Shown in pieces: positions 8,345-16,300 of a stretch of 48,095 nt of DNA. A model generated the notes under the pieces. It did no database searches, was not told the origin of the DNA, and saw only the letters and a list, made by a program, of their open reading frames with translations. The position numbers and the translations under genes are program-made. The DNA comes from an uncultured Myxococcales bacterium (GTDB lineage Bacteria; Myxococcota_A; Polyangia; Polyangiales; Polyangiaceae): NCBI GenBank assembly GCA_937949945.1, contig CALFEQ010000026.1:1-48095 (forward strand), written 5' to 3'. The first letter of the stretch is position 1; the number at the start of each line of letters is the position of its first letter.

Positions 8345-8938
8345 TCACAACGTACAGCTGGTGCACTGCGGCGGACCGATGACCAGCGACGGGTCCGTGG
8401 GCGGGTAAGGCGTCTCGTCCGGCGGGATGCGCGGATCGATCTCCACGGTCGTGCGCGTGTCGCCGATGAACGCCGACTCCTCGCCGATGCACTGGTTCGC
8501 CTCCGCGACGATCTGCTCGCTGCGCTGGCGAAGGACAGTGAGGATCGTAAACTCGTGATTCGACGCCTCTTCGTCGTTGCGGGCGACGGCCGCCTGGAGC
8601 TGCGCGCGCCGGTCGCGCGCCGAACGAATCGCGACGTCGATCTGCGAGAGCTTGTCGTTGAGGCAGAGGGTCTTCACGACGTCACGCTGACGTCGTGCTT
8701 CCTCGAGCTGCTTCCGCACGCCCGCGGCCGCCGCCTCCATGCGCGACAGGTGCTTCGCCGACTCCGCGAGCTGCTCCTGCGGAGTCAACGTCGTCTTCCG
8801 CTCGAATCCGACTTGTCCCTCCGTCGGCGGCGGAGGAGGCGCCGGCGGCAGATCGCCTGGCTGAGCGCCCGCGGGACCGGCCACGAGGGCCACGGCTCCG
8901 AAGGCGATGAGCCACTTGAGTGTTGAGCGGAAGCGCAT
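8345..8938 (-). CDS. Exported coiled-coil protein of unknown function with C-terminal CxxC
   Basis: A 197-residue protein. A signal peptide ends near GPAGAQ (about 25) and a Pro-rich spacer follows (30-40). A helical, coiled-coil-prone region (52-150) is rich in Gln, Arg and Glu. The C-terminal tail contains the CTSC motif (192-195). Other cysteines are at 92 and 150, so disulfides in the periplasm are likely. I do not recognise a family. It lies between the GltG-like gene and the beta-barrel gene. It has its own canonical promoter (8953-8981) and a GAGG ribosome-binding site 4 nt before the ATG. A terminator-like hairpin separates it from the upstream gene, so it is probably an independent unit within the block. 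Confidence 0.8.
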   Translation of the reverse strand: MRFRSTLKWLIAFGAVALVAGPAGAQPGDLPPAPPPPPTEGQVGFERKTTLTPQEQLAESAKHLSRMEAAAAGVRKQLEEARRQRDVVKTLCLNDKLSQIDVAIRSARDRRAQLQAAVARNDEEASNHEFTILTVLRQRSEQIVAEANQCIGEESAFIGDTRTTVEIDPRIPPDETPYPPTDPSLVIGPPQCTSCTL

Positions 8939-8952
8939 CGGACCTCGTGACG

Positions 8953-8981
8953 ACTCTAGAGTGTGAGGCATGATGTGTCAA
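8953..8981 (-). promoter_or_regulatory. Near-consensus sigma-70-type promoter of the exported coiled-coil gene
   Basis: On the minus strand TTGACA (8976-8981) is followed after exactly 17 nt by TAGAGT (8953-8958). The predicted transcription start is about 10 nt before the ribosome-binding site, so the leader would be only 10-15 nt. The -35 box is perfect, which is uncommon in such a GC-rich genome. Confidence 0.75.
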
Positions 8982-9116
8982 CGCAAATGCCGCGCTGAAA
9001 GACAAGCAATCTCGCTTACTTGACGCATACTGCCGCAGGAACGGACGGTAGGCGAAGCCCGAGGTGCGTTGTTTCGTTGCGCCCGAATGTCCGATCATTC
9101 GAGCCGAAATGCCGCA

Positions 9117-9144
9117 AGGCCCGCGGGGTCTCGTCCGCGGGCCT
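9117..9144 (-). terminator. Hairpin terminator candidate after the GltG-like gene
   Basis: A perfect 10-bp inverted repeat (AGGCCCGCGG / CCGCGGGCCT) with an 8-nt loop starts 26 bp after the stop codon at 9170. A short T-rich stretch (GGCATTTCGG) follows on the minus strand, but there is no long T-run. Termination is therefore inferred from stem strength and position. Confidence 0.6.
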
Positions 9145-9169
9145 CGCGAGGGTTCGAGCTCTTGGCTGC

Positions 9170-10615
9170 TTACTTCTGCTGAACGAACGTCACCGGGATG
9201 TTCAGTGTCGAGCCGCTTCCTCCCGGAGGATTGAACTGGGCTCGCTTGACGACGTTCGCGATGCACGACGCGACCTGGGGAGACAGGCCCGTGTTCTGCG
9301 TGACGTCCGCCCTCGAGACCTCACCGTTCGGATCGACCTTCGCGGTGATGACGACCTTGCCGGACATCGTCGGGTCGGAGTTGAGGCCGGTCTGGTAGCA
9401 CTGACGGAAGCGTCCGCGCAGGCCCGCGATGACGCGGTCCGCGTCCGAAACAGGCACCGACGCCGTCGAGCCGCCGATCTGCGCATCGCCTTTCGGCCCC
9501 TCGACCTTGCGCTCCGTACCCGCGCTCGTGCTGCTCGTGCCCTTCGTGCCGCCGCCGAGGCCTCCGAGGCCGCCACCCTTTCCGCCGCCTTGGATGGCGC
9601 CGCCGCCGCCACCGACCTTGAGATCGCCGGTGCCGGCCGCCACACCCGCGCCCGACGCCGCCGCGCCGGACAGGTCGACCGGCGGGATGTCGCTCCGGTT
9701 CAGCGCTCCCTGGACGGCGGATCCTCCGCCGAGCGCCGCGAGCATCTGCATCTGCATGGCCTCCGCCTGCGCGACCAGCGCGGCGGCCTGCTTGTCTCCG
9801 ATGCTCCCTGCCCCCTTGCTCTGGCCCGAGCCGCCAGCCTTGCCGCCGGCGCCTCCGCCCGACGGCTTCGACGCCGCCGCCGTGGCCGTGGCCGTCGCCG
9901 TCGCGTTCGGGTTCACGTCCGTCGGCGTCTCCGTGACCGGAGGCGGCGGGATGTTCTTCATCATGTCGACGAGACTGGCGACGTTGAGATCGTCGCCCAC
10001 GACCGGATCCATCCAGTCCGAGTACATCGCGCCGACGACGCCGAAGTGGAGGAGGAAGCTGAACGCCGCGATGATCGTCAGAGACCAGTCGATCTGAGCG
10101 GCGATCCCGGCCTTCACCGCGAGGGGAAGCTGCGGACGCGGCTGGACCGGAGGCGGAGCGACGAACTGGAAGAGGAACGTCGTCTCACCGATGACGACCT
10201 TTCCGCGCGCCTCCTCCGTGAGCTTGATCTGGTAGGCGGCCCCCACCTTCTTCGCCTGGCCACGGAGCGCGGCGAGGTCCGTGATGCCCGACGCGAGCGC
10301 GACGCGCCCGGCCATGCCGTCGAGGAAGTTCAGGTGGTAGTCGTTGCCGATGAGCTCGAAGAGCTTGAACATCGGCGGCACGGACTGCGACGGGATGACG
10401 AACGTCGCGCGCTCGTTCGAGCCGACCGTCACGGTCGTGCGCTGCTTGATGATCCGCTCCTCGACGACGCGACCGCCCTGAACGAGGCCGATGCGCAGGA
10501 CCTTCGGGCCCGTGTGGACGGACATGGCCCGCATGACCGCGGTCATCTGTCCCGGGCGGCTTGCTCCACCAGGTCCTGCCTGCGGTGTCATGCCTGGCTG
10601 TCCCGGTCCCGTCAT
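9170..10615 (-). CDS. GltG/NfsG-like trans-envelope protein: FHA-like domain, one TM helix, AgmX/PglI (TonB-like) C-terminal domain
   Basis: A 481-residue protein. Residues 1-33 are Pro/Gly-rich. Residues about 35-153 look FHA-like (ILRIGL-type opening, TVTVGSNERATFVIP, SVPPMFKLFE, HLNFLDG). One transmembrane helix spans about 177-198. It is followed by an Ala-Thr run (238-248) and a long Gly-rich linker (254-385). The C-terminal domain (389-480; FRQCYQTGL, GKVVITAKVDPNGEV, CIANVVKRAQFNPP) has paired Cys406 and Cys451 and matches the AgmX/PglI tail of myxobacterial gliding proteins, which is TonB-like. The topology is cytoplasmic sensor, membrane anchor and periplasm-spanning arm, as described for GltG of the M. 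xanthus gliding complex. Assignment to Glt rather than to the related Nfs machine is not possible from one gene. Confidence 0.8.
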   Translation of the reverse strand: MTGPGQPGMTPQAGPGGASRPGQMTAVMRAMSVHTGPKVLRIGLVQGGRVVEERIIKQRTTVTVGSNERATFVIPSQSVPPMFKLFELIGNDYHLNFLDGMAGRVALASGITDLAALRGQAKKVGAAYQIKLTEEARGKVVIGETTFLFQFVAPPPVQPRPQLPLAVKAGIAAQIDWSLTIIAAFSFLLHFGVVGAMYSDWMDPVVGDDLNVASLVDMMKNIPPPPVTETPTDVNPNATATATATAAASKPSGGGAGGKAGGSGQSKGAGSIGDKQAAALVAQAEAMQMQMLAALGGGSAVQGALNRSDIPPVDLSGAAASGAGVAAGTGDLKVGGGGGAIQGGGKGGGLGGLGGGTKGTSSTSAGTERKVEGPKGDAQIGGSTASVPVSDADRVIAGLRGRFRQCYQTGLNSDPTMSGKVVITAKVDPNGEVSRADVTQNTGLSPQVASCIANVVKRAQFNPPGGSGSTLNIPVTFVQQK

Positions 10616-10755
10616 CGGCGTCTTCTCCCGTAGCGTCGATCGATGCCTTCCACCTTTGACGGCACACCGGGAGAAAAGTTCCCGGCACGGATGGCCCGTG
10701 GTGAAGGGCCACGTGATCCTACCGACAATCCTGGGGATTGGACACTTCCTTTTGG

Positions 10756-10894
10756 GGAGGCTCCAGGCTGTAGCCCGTCAGGCTCCAGGTGGGCTGGTCA
10801 CCCGAGCTTTCGGGCGGCAATGTCGCCTGCCCTCGCCCGCTGGAGCCTCCACCCCCGGGGCCTCCTGGAGCCTGGAGCCCGGAGCCTGGAGCCT
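10756..10894. repeat. Heptamer-bracketed intergenic element 2
   Basis: The 318-bp gap 10616-10933 has no gene. Its left arm (10756-10789) carries GGCTCCAGG copies. Its right arm (about 10850-10894) carries inverted CTGGAGCC copies. The arms bracket about 60 bp. The right arm lies immediately 3' of the TolQ-like gene, and the transcript would read GGCTCCA units. Confidence 0.8.
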
Positions 10895-10933
10895 CATTCA
10901 TGTGCCTTTGGCCCGGCCCGCATCAGCGGGCCG

Positions 10934-11512
10934 TCACTCCCTCGTGGCTGCCGCTTCGAGCTGCTCGATCATGCGATCGGTCGCCTCGATACGCTGCCGC
11001 GTCATCCGGCGCGCGTGCGCATGCGCTGCGATGCAGAAGGCGGTCCCGACGATGCCGAAGGACGCGACGGAGATGGCGTCGTTCAGGATCTGTCGGACGA
11101 AGAGCTCGCCGAGCTCGCCCGTCAGATCGGGGGCGTTCGCGAGGCCGTGTCGAAGCACGAGCGTACCGAGGAGGATCCCGGCGCTCGTCGCGATGCTCGC
11201 GCAGACCCGCGGCACCCGCGACCAGCGGTGAATCCTCGAGTCGAGCTCCGTGAGCTGCTCGTTCACGAGCGCGATCCGGGCCTCGGCGGACGGCGCCGCC
11301 AGCGCGTCGAGCAGGTCGCGCTCCCAGTCGGCGGAGGGCTCGTCTCGCGTCGCGGCCCGAAGACGGGCGAGCGAGGCGCGCCCCGGGTTCCGCCCGAGCG
11401 ACGCGACGACGTCGTCCGGATGCAACGCGGTCGGATGCGCGGCGAGCCAGAGACGCCTTGTGCTCGCGGCCACGCACGCCAGCGCGACGATCACCGAGGC
11501 GATGACGATCAC
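10934..11512 (-). CDS. Three-helix inner-membrane protein with TolQ/ExbB/MotA-like topology
   Basis: A 192-residue protein with TM1 at about 2-18, a charged cytoplasmic segment (20-100), TM2 (102-122) and TM3 (144-164), then a short helical tail. This spacing and the segments CASIATSAGILLGTL (TM2) and AISVASFGIVGTAF (TM3) resemble the TolQ/ExbB/AglR fold. It is short and divergent, and no TolR/ExbD partner is encoded nearby. It begins 16 nt after the small exported protein gene, with a GTG start, and sits where gltF/nfsF sits in M. xanthus. Whether it still conducts protons is unknown. An ordinary hypothetical membrane protein is the alternative. Confidence 0.65.
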   Translation of the reverse strand: MIVIASVIVALACVAASTRRLWLAAHPTALHPDDVVASLGRNPGRASLARLRAATRDEPSADWERDLLDALAAPSAEARIALVNEQLTELDSRIHRWSRVPRVCASIATSAGILLGTLVLRHGLANAPDLTGELGELFVRQILNDAISVASFGIVGTAFCIAAHAHARRMTRQRIEATDRMIEQLEAAATRE

Positions 11513-11528
11513 GCCCGGACGGACGGTC

Positions 11529-11777
11529 TCAGAAAGGGTCCTTCCGCGCAGCCTCCTCGATGCGATCGAGGAACGGCTGGCGGAGCTCGGCGAGCGTGAG
11601 CTTCGGCTGGATCTTGCTCACGTCGACGGACGCGACGGGCTTCTGGACGCGACCCACGATCGTGACCTCGTTGAGCGTGATGGTGCCTCCCTTCTGCTGC
11701 GCGGCAGCGTCGTCGGAGACGAGCAGCGCGGCAGCCACGAGAGGCGCTGCGACCGAGAAGCGAACGACGGCGTTCAT
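11529..11777 (-). CDS. Small exported protein, Glt-like block
   Basis: An 82-residue protein with a signal peptide (MNAVVRFSVAAPLVAAALLV, cleavage near DAAAQQ). The mature part of about 55 residues contains a compact conserved-looking core (ITLNEVTIVGRVQKP and KLTLAELRQPFLDRIEEA). No family is recognised. It lies 40 bp after the TPR lipoprotein gene and 16 bp before the TolQ-like gene, so it is almost certainly co-transcribed. A small periplasmic adaptor of the complex is a reasonable guess. Confidence 0.7.
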   Translation of the reverse strand: MNAVVRFSVAAPLVAAALLVSDDAAAQQKGGTITLNEVTIVGRVQKPVASVDVSKIQPKLTLAELRQPFLDRIEEAARKDPF

Positions 11778-11817
11778 CGTCGGGATGTCCTCGTTGAAGC
11801 GATGGGTCCAGTCTAGC

Positions 11818-13089
11818 TCACTTCTTCGCCGGCGCCGGAGCGGCCGGTGCCGGGGTCTGCTTCAGCTCGGCCTGCTTGGCCTTGGCGCGCGCGATGAGAT
11901 CGTCGATGTCGTCCTGCACGCCGGGCGGCGGCTTCGGCCCGCGCATCGTCCGATACGTCTCGAGCTCCTTGATGGCCGTCGCGATCTGGCTCTCGGGGCT
12001 GTTGCCCGGGATCGTCGGCGCCGTCAGGTACATGAGGCCGAGGTCGTAGTGGGCCGCGGCGAGGCTCGAGTCGTGCGCCAGCGCGAGGTCGAACTCCTTC
12101 TTCGCGTCCGTGTAGCGGCCGAGCAGCCGGTAGCAGTCGCCGAGGTTGAGGTGGGCGATCGCGTTGTTCGGCGCGAAGCGCACCGCTCGCTCGAGCACGG
12201 GCAGCGCCTCGGTGGCGTTGCCCGCCTCGAGCTTCATCGAGCCGAGGTTCACGAGCGCCTCGACGAGGTCGGGACGTCGCTTGATCGCGGCCTCGAAGTC
12301 CTGCATCGCGGCGGCGCGCGCGCCGCTCTCGCGATGGATGAGACCACGGATGAGGTGCGCCTCGGCGTTTCCCTTGTCGCGCGCCGGGCTGGCCTCGCCG
12401 AAGCCCTCGAGGATCGCGTGGAGCGCGTACTTCGCGAGATCGAGCCGCCGCGCGCGGTAATGATCCCGAGCGATGGTCACCATCGCATCCTTGAAGTTCG
12501 GATCCATCCGCAGCGCGTCCTGCGCGAGCTGCTGCGCGCTCGCGTGATCCTTCGCGATGCTCTTCACCTCGCCGTGACACGCCGTCAGGCGCGGCGACTC
12601 CGGCTTCTTCTTCCGTCGGTCCGTCAAGAAACCGTCCGCCTCGCCCGTCTTGCCGGAGCTCGCCAGCGAGAGCGCGTACGCGCACATCGAGAACTCGTGG
12701 TTCGGGTTGGCCGTGAACGCCGCCTTGTACGAGCGCTGCGCCCCCGAGACGTCGCCGAGGCGCTCGAGCACGATTCCGAGCGAGTACGGCGGCGAAGGCG
12801 ATTTCGAGTCGAGGCTCTGAGCTTCCTGGAACTTCTTTTTCGCCGTCTGGAGATCGCCGTTGAGCCAGGCCTTCCAGCCCTCCTCGTACCGACTCCTCGC
12901 GGCTCCGGTGAGCCCCGATCCGCCGGCGCTGTCGATGACACCGACCTCGCCGCCGGCCTCCGTCATCACGGGCGTCCCCGCCCCTGCCCCCGGCGCCGGC
13001 GCGACGACACGCTTGTCGTCACCGCCGCCGCACGCAGCAAGCGCCAGAGTGAGCGTCAGGACGCCGATGGTGTCGCGGGGGCGAAGCAT
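11818..13089 (-). CDS. TPR-repeat lipoprotein, GltE (AglT)/NfsE-like
   Basis: A 423-residue lipoprotein. The signal ends LALAAC with lipid-anchored Cys20, followed by a Gly/Asp and Ala/Pro linker. Tandem TPRs cover about residues 70-360, for example SPPYSLGIVLERLGDVSGA, NNAIAHLNLGDCYRLLGRY and LAAAHYDLGLMYL. The C-terminal tail is Ala/Pro/Lys-rich. In M. xanthus the TPR lipoprotein GltE (466 aa) is the outer-membrane-facing partner of the gliding complex and follows gltD, as here. TPR lipoproteins are common, so identity rests on gene order. The ribosome-binding site GGACTGAA immediately before the ATG is part of the GAGGACT heptamer array. Confidence 0.75.
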   Translation of the reverse strand: MLRPRDTIGVLTLTLALAACGGGDDKRVVAPAPGAGAGTPVMTEAGGEVGVIDSAGGSGLTGAARSRYEEGWKAWLNGDLQTAKKKFQEAQSLDSKSPSPPYSLGIVLERLGDVSGAQRSYKAAFTANPNHEFSMCAYALSLASSGKTGEADGFLTDRRKKKPESPRLTACHGEVKSIAKDHASAQQLAQDALRMDPNFKDAMVTIARDHYRARRLDLAKYALHAILEGFGEASPARDKGNAEAHLIRGLIHRESGARAAAMQDFEAAIKRRPDLVEALVNLGSMKLEAGNATEALPVLERAVRFAPNNAIAHLNLGDCYRLLGRYTDAKKEFDLALAHDSSLAAAHYDLGLMYLTAPTIPGNSPESQIATAIKELETYRTMRGPKPPPGVQDDIDDLIARAKAKQAELKQTPAPAAPAPAKK

Positions 13090-13090
13090 T

Positions 13091-13369
13091 TCAGTCCTCA
13101 GTCCTCAGTCCTCAGCGGATCCTTTCGACAGGCTAGCTCTCGAAGACTTTCGATTCCAGCTCCCGCCTCGTGCTCATCCTCTTTCTCGATCCCGTCGTTT
13201 TCGATCCCGTTCGCCCCTCTGTCGTCGATCCCATCCTGTCGGCGCCTGCGATCCGAGCCTCGCTTGGACGTCAAACCCGAAGATCGACTCGCGGACACGT
13301 CGCCATGACGTCGAAGAGAGCGAGAACGTGGCGTCGTACCCCCGCTGAGGTCTGAGGTCTGAGGACTCC
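13091..13369. repeat. Heptamer-bracketed intergenic element 3 (GAGGACT family)
   Basis: The left arm (13091-13118) reads tandem TCAGTCC. The right arm (13345-13369) reads inverted CTGAGGT/CTGAGGA units. The arms bracket about 226 bp between the GltD-like and GltE-like genes. The spacer begins pyrimidine-rich, with repeated TCGATCCC (13184-13236), and ends purine-rich. No gene is seen in it. Confidence 0.85.
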
Positions 13370-13390
13370 GCCGCGCCTATGGCGCGGCGG
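13368..13390 (-). terminator. Perfect stem-loop straddling the stop codon of the GltD-like gene
   Basis: A 10-bp perfect GC-rich inverted repeat (CCGCCGCGCC / GGCGCGGCGG) with a 3-nt loop has the TAG stop codon (13377-13379) at its apex. No T-run follows, so it may act in termination, mRNA 3'-end protection or partial attenuation before the GltE-like gene. Confidence 0.5.
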
Positions 13391-16300
13391 GGAGCGGCTT
13401 CGCGTCGCCACGCGCGCTCGGGAGCACCGTGAGGCCCGGGCGGGTCTGCACGTACATGTTCTGCGAGTACGAGAGCTTCGTCGCACCCTTGGTGGTCGGG
13501 TCCGGCGTGTTCGACACGTACTGCTGCATCTTCGCGTCGCCGATGAGGTCCGTGTAGTACGCGAGCCGGGCGACGGCCTTCGTGATCGCGGGGTTCTTCA
13601 CGTTGTACTTCCGCGCATAGGCGACGGCCGTGGCGTAGCGGCGGACCATGATCTCGTCGGCGCCGTCGAGCTCCTGCTGCTTCTTCTGACGCCAGAAGTC
13701 CTTCGCCGCGTCTTCGAGCTGGTCGGCCTGGTCCATGAGGTCCTGGCGTCCGCTGTTGCGCATGGTCTCGAGCAGCTTCTCGCCCTGCGCGTTGAACAGC
13801 TTGACCTTGACCGTGTTGTAGAGGCCGGTCCGGAGCGTGTCGAAGATCGCGCCCTGACGGGCGAACGCCGCCGGCACCCACTCGAGCGACTCGTACTTCT
13901 TGATGACCTCGTTCTCGAGGCGGAGGTCCCACTTCTGAGCCTCCTCCGCGTTGTTCTGGTACTTGCCCTTCTTCCCCGTCTTCACGTCACCGAGGATCTC
14001 CGGGACGGTCTGCGGGTACTGGTGCTTGGAGGCCACGTCGAACTTCGCCGTGATCTCCTCGTCCAAGAGCGTGTACGCGGCCTCCGCGGCATAGTCGACG
14101 TACGGCGGCTTCTGCGCCTCCGCCTGCCCCACCTTCGCCTTGAAGTTGTCCCACGCAGCGACGGTGTTGTTGAGCCAGGTCCGGTAGTCGCCCTCGCCGC
14201 CCGTCTTCTTCATCTTCGCGACGGCGTAGGCCGCCTCGACGAGGAAGCGCGCGGCGCCCGCGTTGTTGCGGTTGGCCTGGTAGTACTGGATGAGGGCCTG
14301 CTGACCCTGGATGCGGTTCTGGCGGTTCGTCCCGCCGTCCGCGCCCTTCGGATCCCACTGCTTGTAGTCGTACGAGGCGACGCGGTAGTCGGCGTCGGCC
14401 TTGTCTTCGGCCGTCGGGTGCAGGCGCACGAGCGTCCGGTACTCGGCGAGCATCTTGTCGCGCTGACCCATGTTCGCATAGAGGATCATCGCGTTCTTCG
14501 CCGCCTCGCGACGCTTTGCCTCGTCGAAGCGCTCGTTGGCCGAGATCTTCTCGTAGGTCTCCGCGGCCTTCGGATAGTTGAAGAACGAGTAGTACGTCGT
14601 GCCGAGCGCGTCGTACGCCTGCCCGAGGTACTCGAGGCGCTCCTGGTAGAGCTTCGGATCCGGGGCGGTCTTCGTCTTCGGGTCGCCCTTCTGGAGCGCG
14701 TTGAGCTGCGCTTCGGAGCCGTACTCGCTGATGAACTTGTTGTAGAGCTCGATCGCCTTGTTGTACTCGCCGATCTGCTTGTACGCGAAGGCGGCGTTCA
14801 TCGCGCCCTCCGGCGCGTCACGTCGCGCCGGCGCGGCGCTGAGGGCCGCCTCGTAGAGCTCGGCGGCCTCGCGCCAGGTCTTGCGCTTGTGCGGAGCGTC
14901 GGGGTTCTTGCACGGCGAGCCGACCTTCGCCTCGCACGCCTCCTCGAACTTCGCGCGCGCGCGGACGTACGCGGCCTCCTGCGAGAGCGGGGCCTTGATC
15001 GACTCGGACTTGGCCGTCTGCTCCGCGTTGAACGGGCAGGAGTCCTCCTTCGAGAGGCGCAGCGACTCTTCGACGTTGCGCGTCACCGCCGCCATCGTCA
15101 CGAGACGCTCCCACGCCTTGTAGCCGTACTCGTTGAGCTTGCAGTTCTCCTTCCACATCACGGTGTAGCGCTTCTTCGCTTCGTCGAAGTGCCCGTAGAG
15201 GAAGTACTGCTCGGCGACGTAGTACTGGTACTCGAGACCGCGCTTCTCCGGATCGAGCGACGGCGGGACGGCGCGCACGTACTCCTCGCGCGCGATCATG
15301 CTCTGCTGCACGACGGGCGGGATGGGATCCTTGATGACGTTGCGCGTGTTCGGATCGTCCCCGTCGAACTTCACCTCCTCGCGCTTCTCGATGCCGGTGA
15401 CGCCCTTCGTCTCGTTCCAGCGCGCGTACGCGAGGTCGCGGTCGACGTCGCTGATGTCGACGACGAAGAACGCGGCGTTGTCGAGGTACTTGTCGTCCTC
15501 GTTCGAGTCGCGCACGTCGATCGCCGCGAGGATCGCGTCGTCGATGTCCTTCTTCGTCGGCTCCGGGTACGTGTTCGGCGCGGCCTCGTGGAGCTTCACC
15601 TGGATGCGGACGTACTTGTGACGCGCATCCGCGTTCCAGTAGCGAGACTCGTACGCGTCGGGAGCGTTCTCGTCCTGCTTCAGGTACCCCTGCCAGCCGA
15701 CGGCCGCGAGCTTGTATTCGGTCGCCGCGCGCGAGAGGAGCTCGATCTGGCGAGCCGGATCGTTCGTTTCGGACGCCGCGCGGAGCGCCGCGCTCGCGTT
15801 GTTCGTGTGCTGCGCCGCGGCCTGACGCAGACCGCCGCGCACGAGGCGCTCGGCGTTCTGGATCGCCGCCGGGTTGTCCTTGTTCGCGTCGACCCACGGC
15901 GTGTTGCCGATGTAGTTCGCGAGCTTCGTGCGCGCCTCGAGAGCCTTCTGCGCGATCGCGTCGTGCTCCGGCGTGCCGGGCTTCTTCGTCATGTTCATCT
16001 GATCGTAGGTCTCGGCGATCGCGTTCTGCGTCTCCGGGGCCGTCGGATCCATCGGCCACCGCTGCAGCATCGTCTCGTAGACCTCGATCGCGTTCGCGAA
16101 CTGGTTCAGGCTCCGGAACTCGTAGGCGAGCGCGCGATAGACCTCGATCGTCCAGGGCTTGTCCTGGGGGATCAGCGTCGGGTCCTTCACGCGGTCGATC
16201 GCGATACGGAGCTTCTGCTCCGCCCGGTCGGGGTTGGGCTCGGTGTCGAGGATGTCGGGCCGCATGATGTACGGCTCCCACTCCTCCGGGCCCTTGAAGT

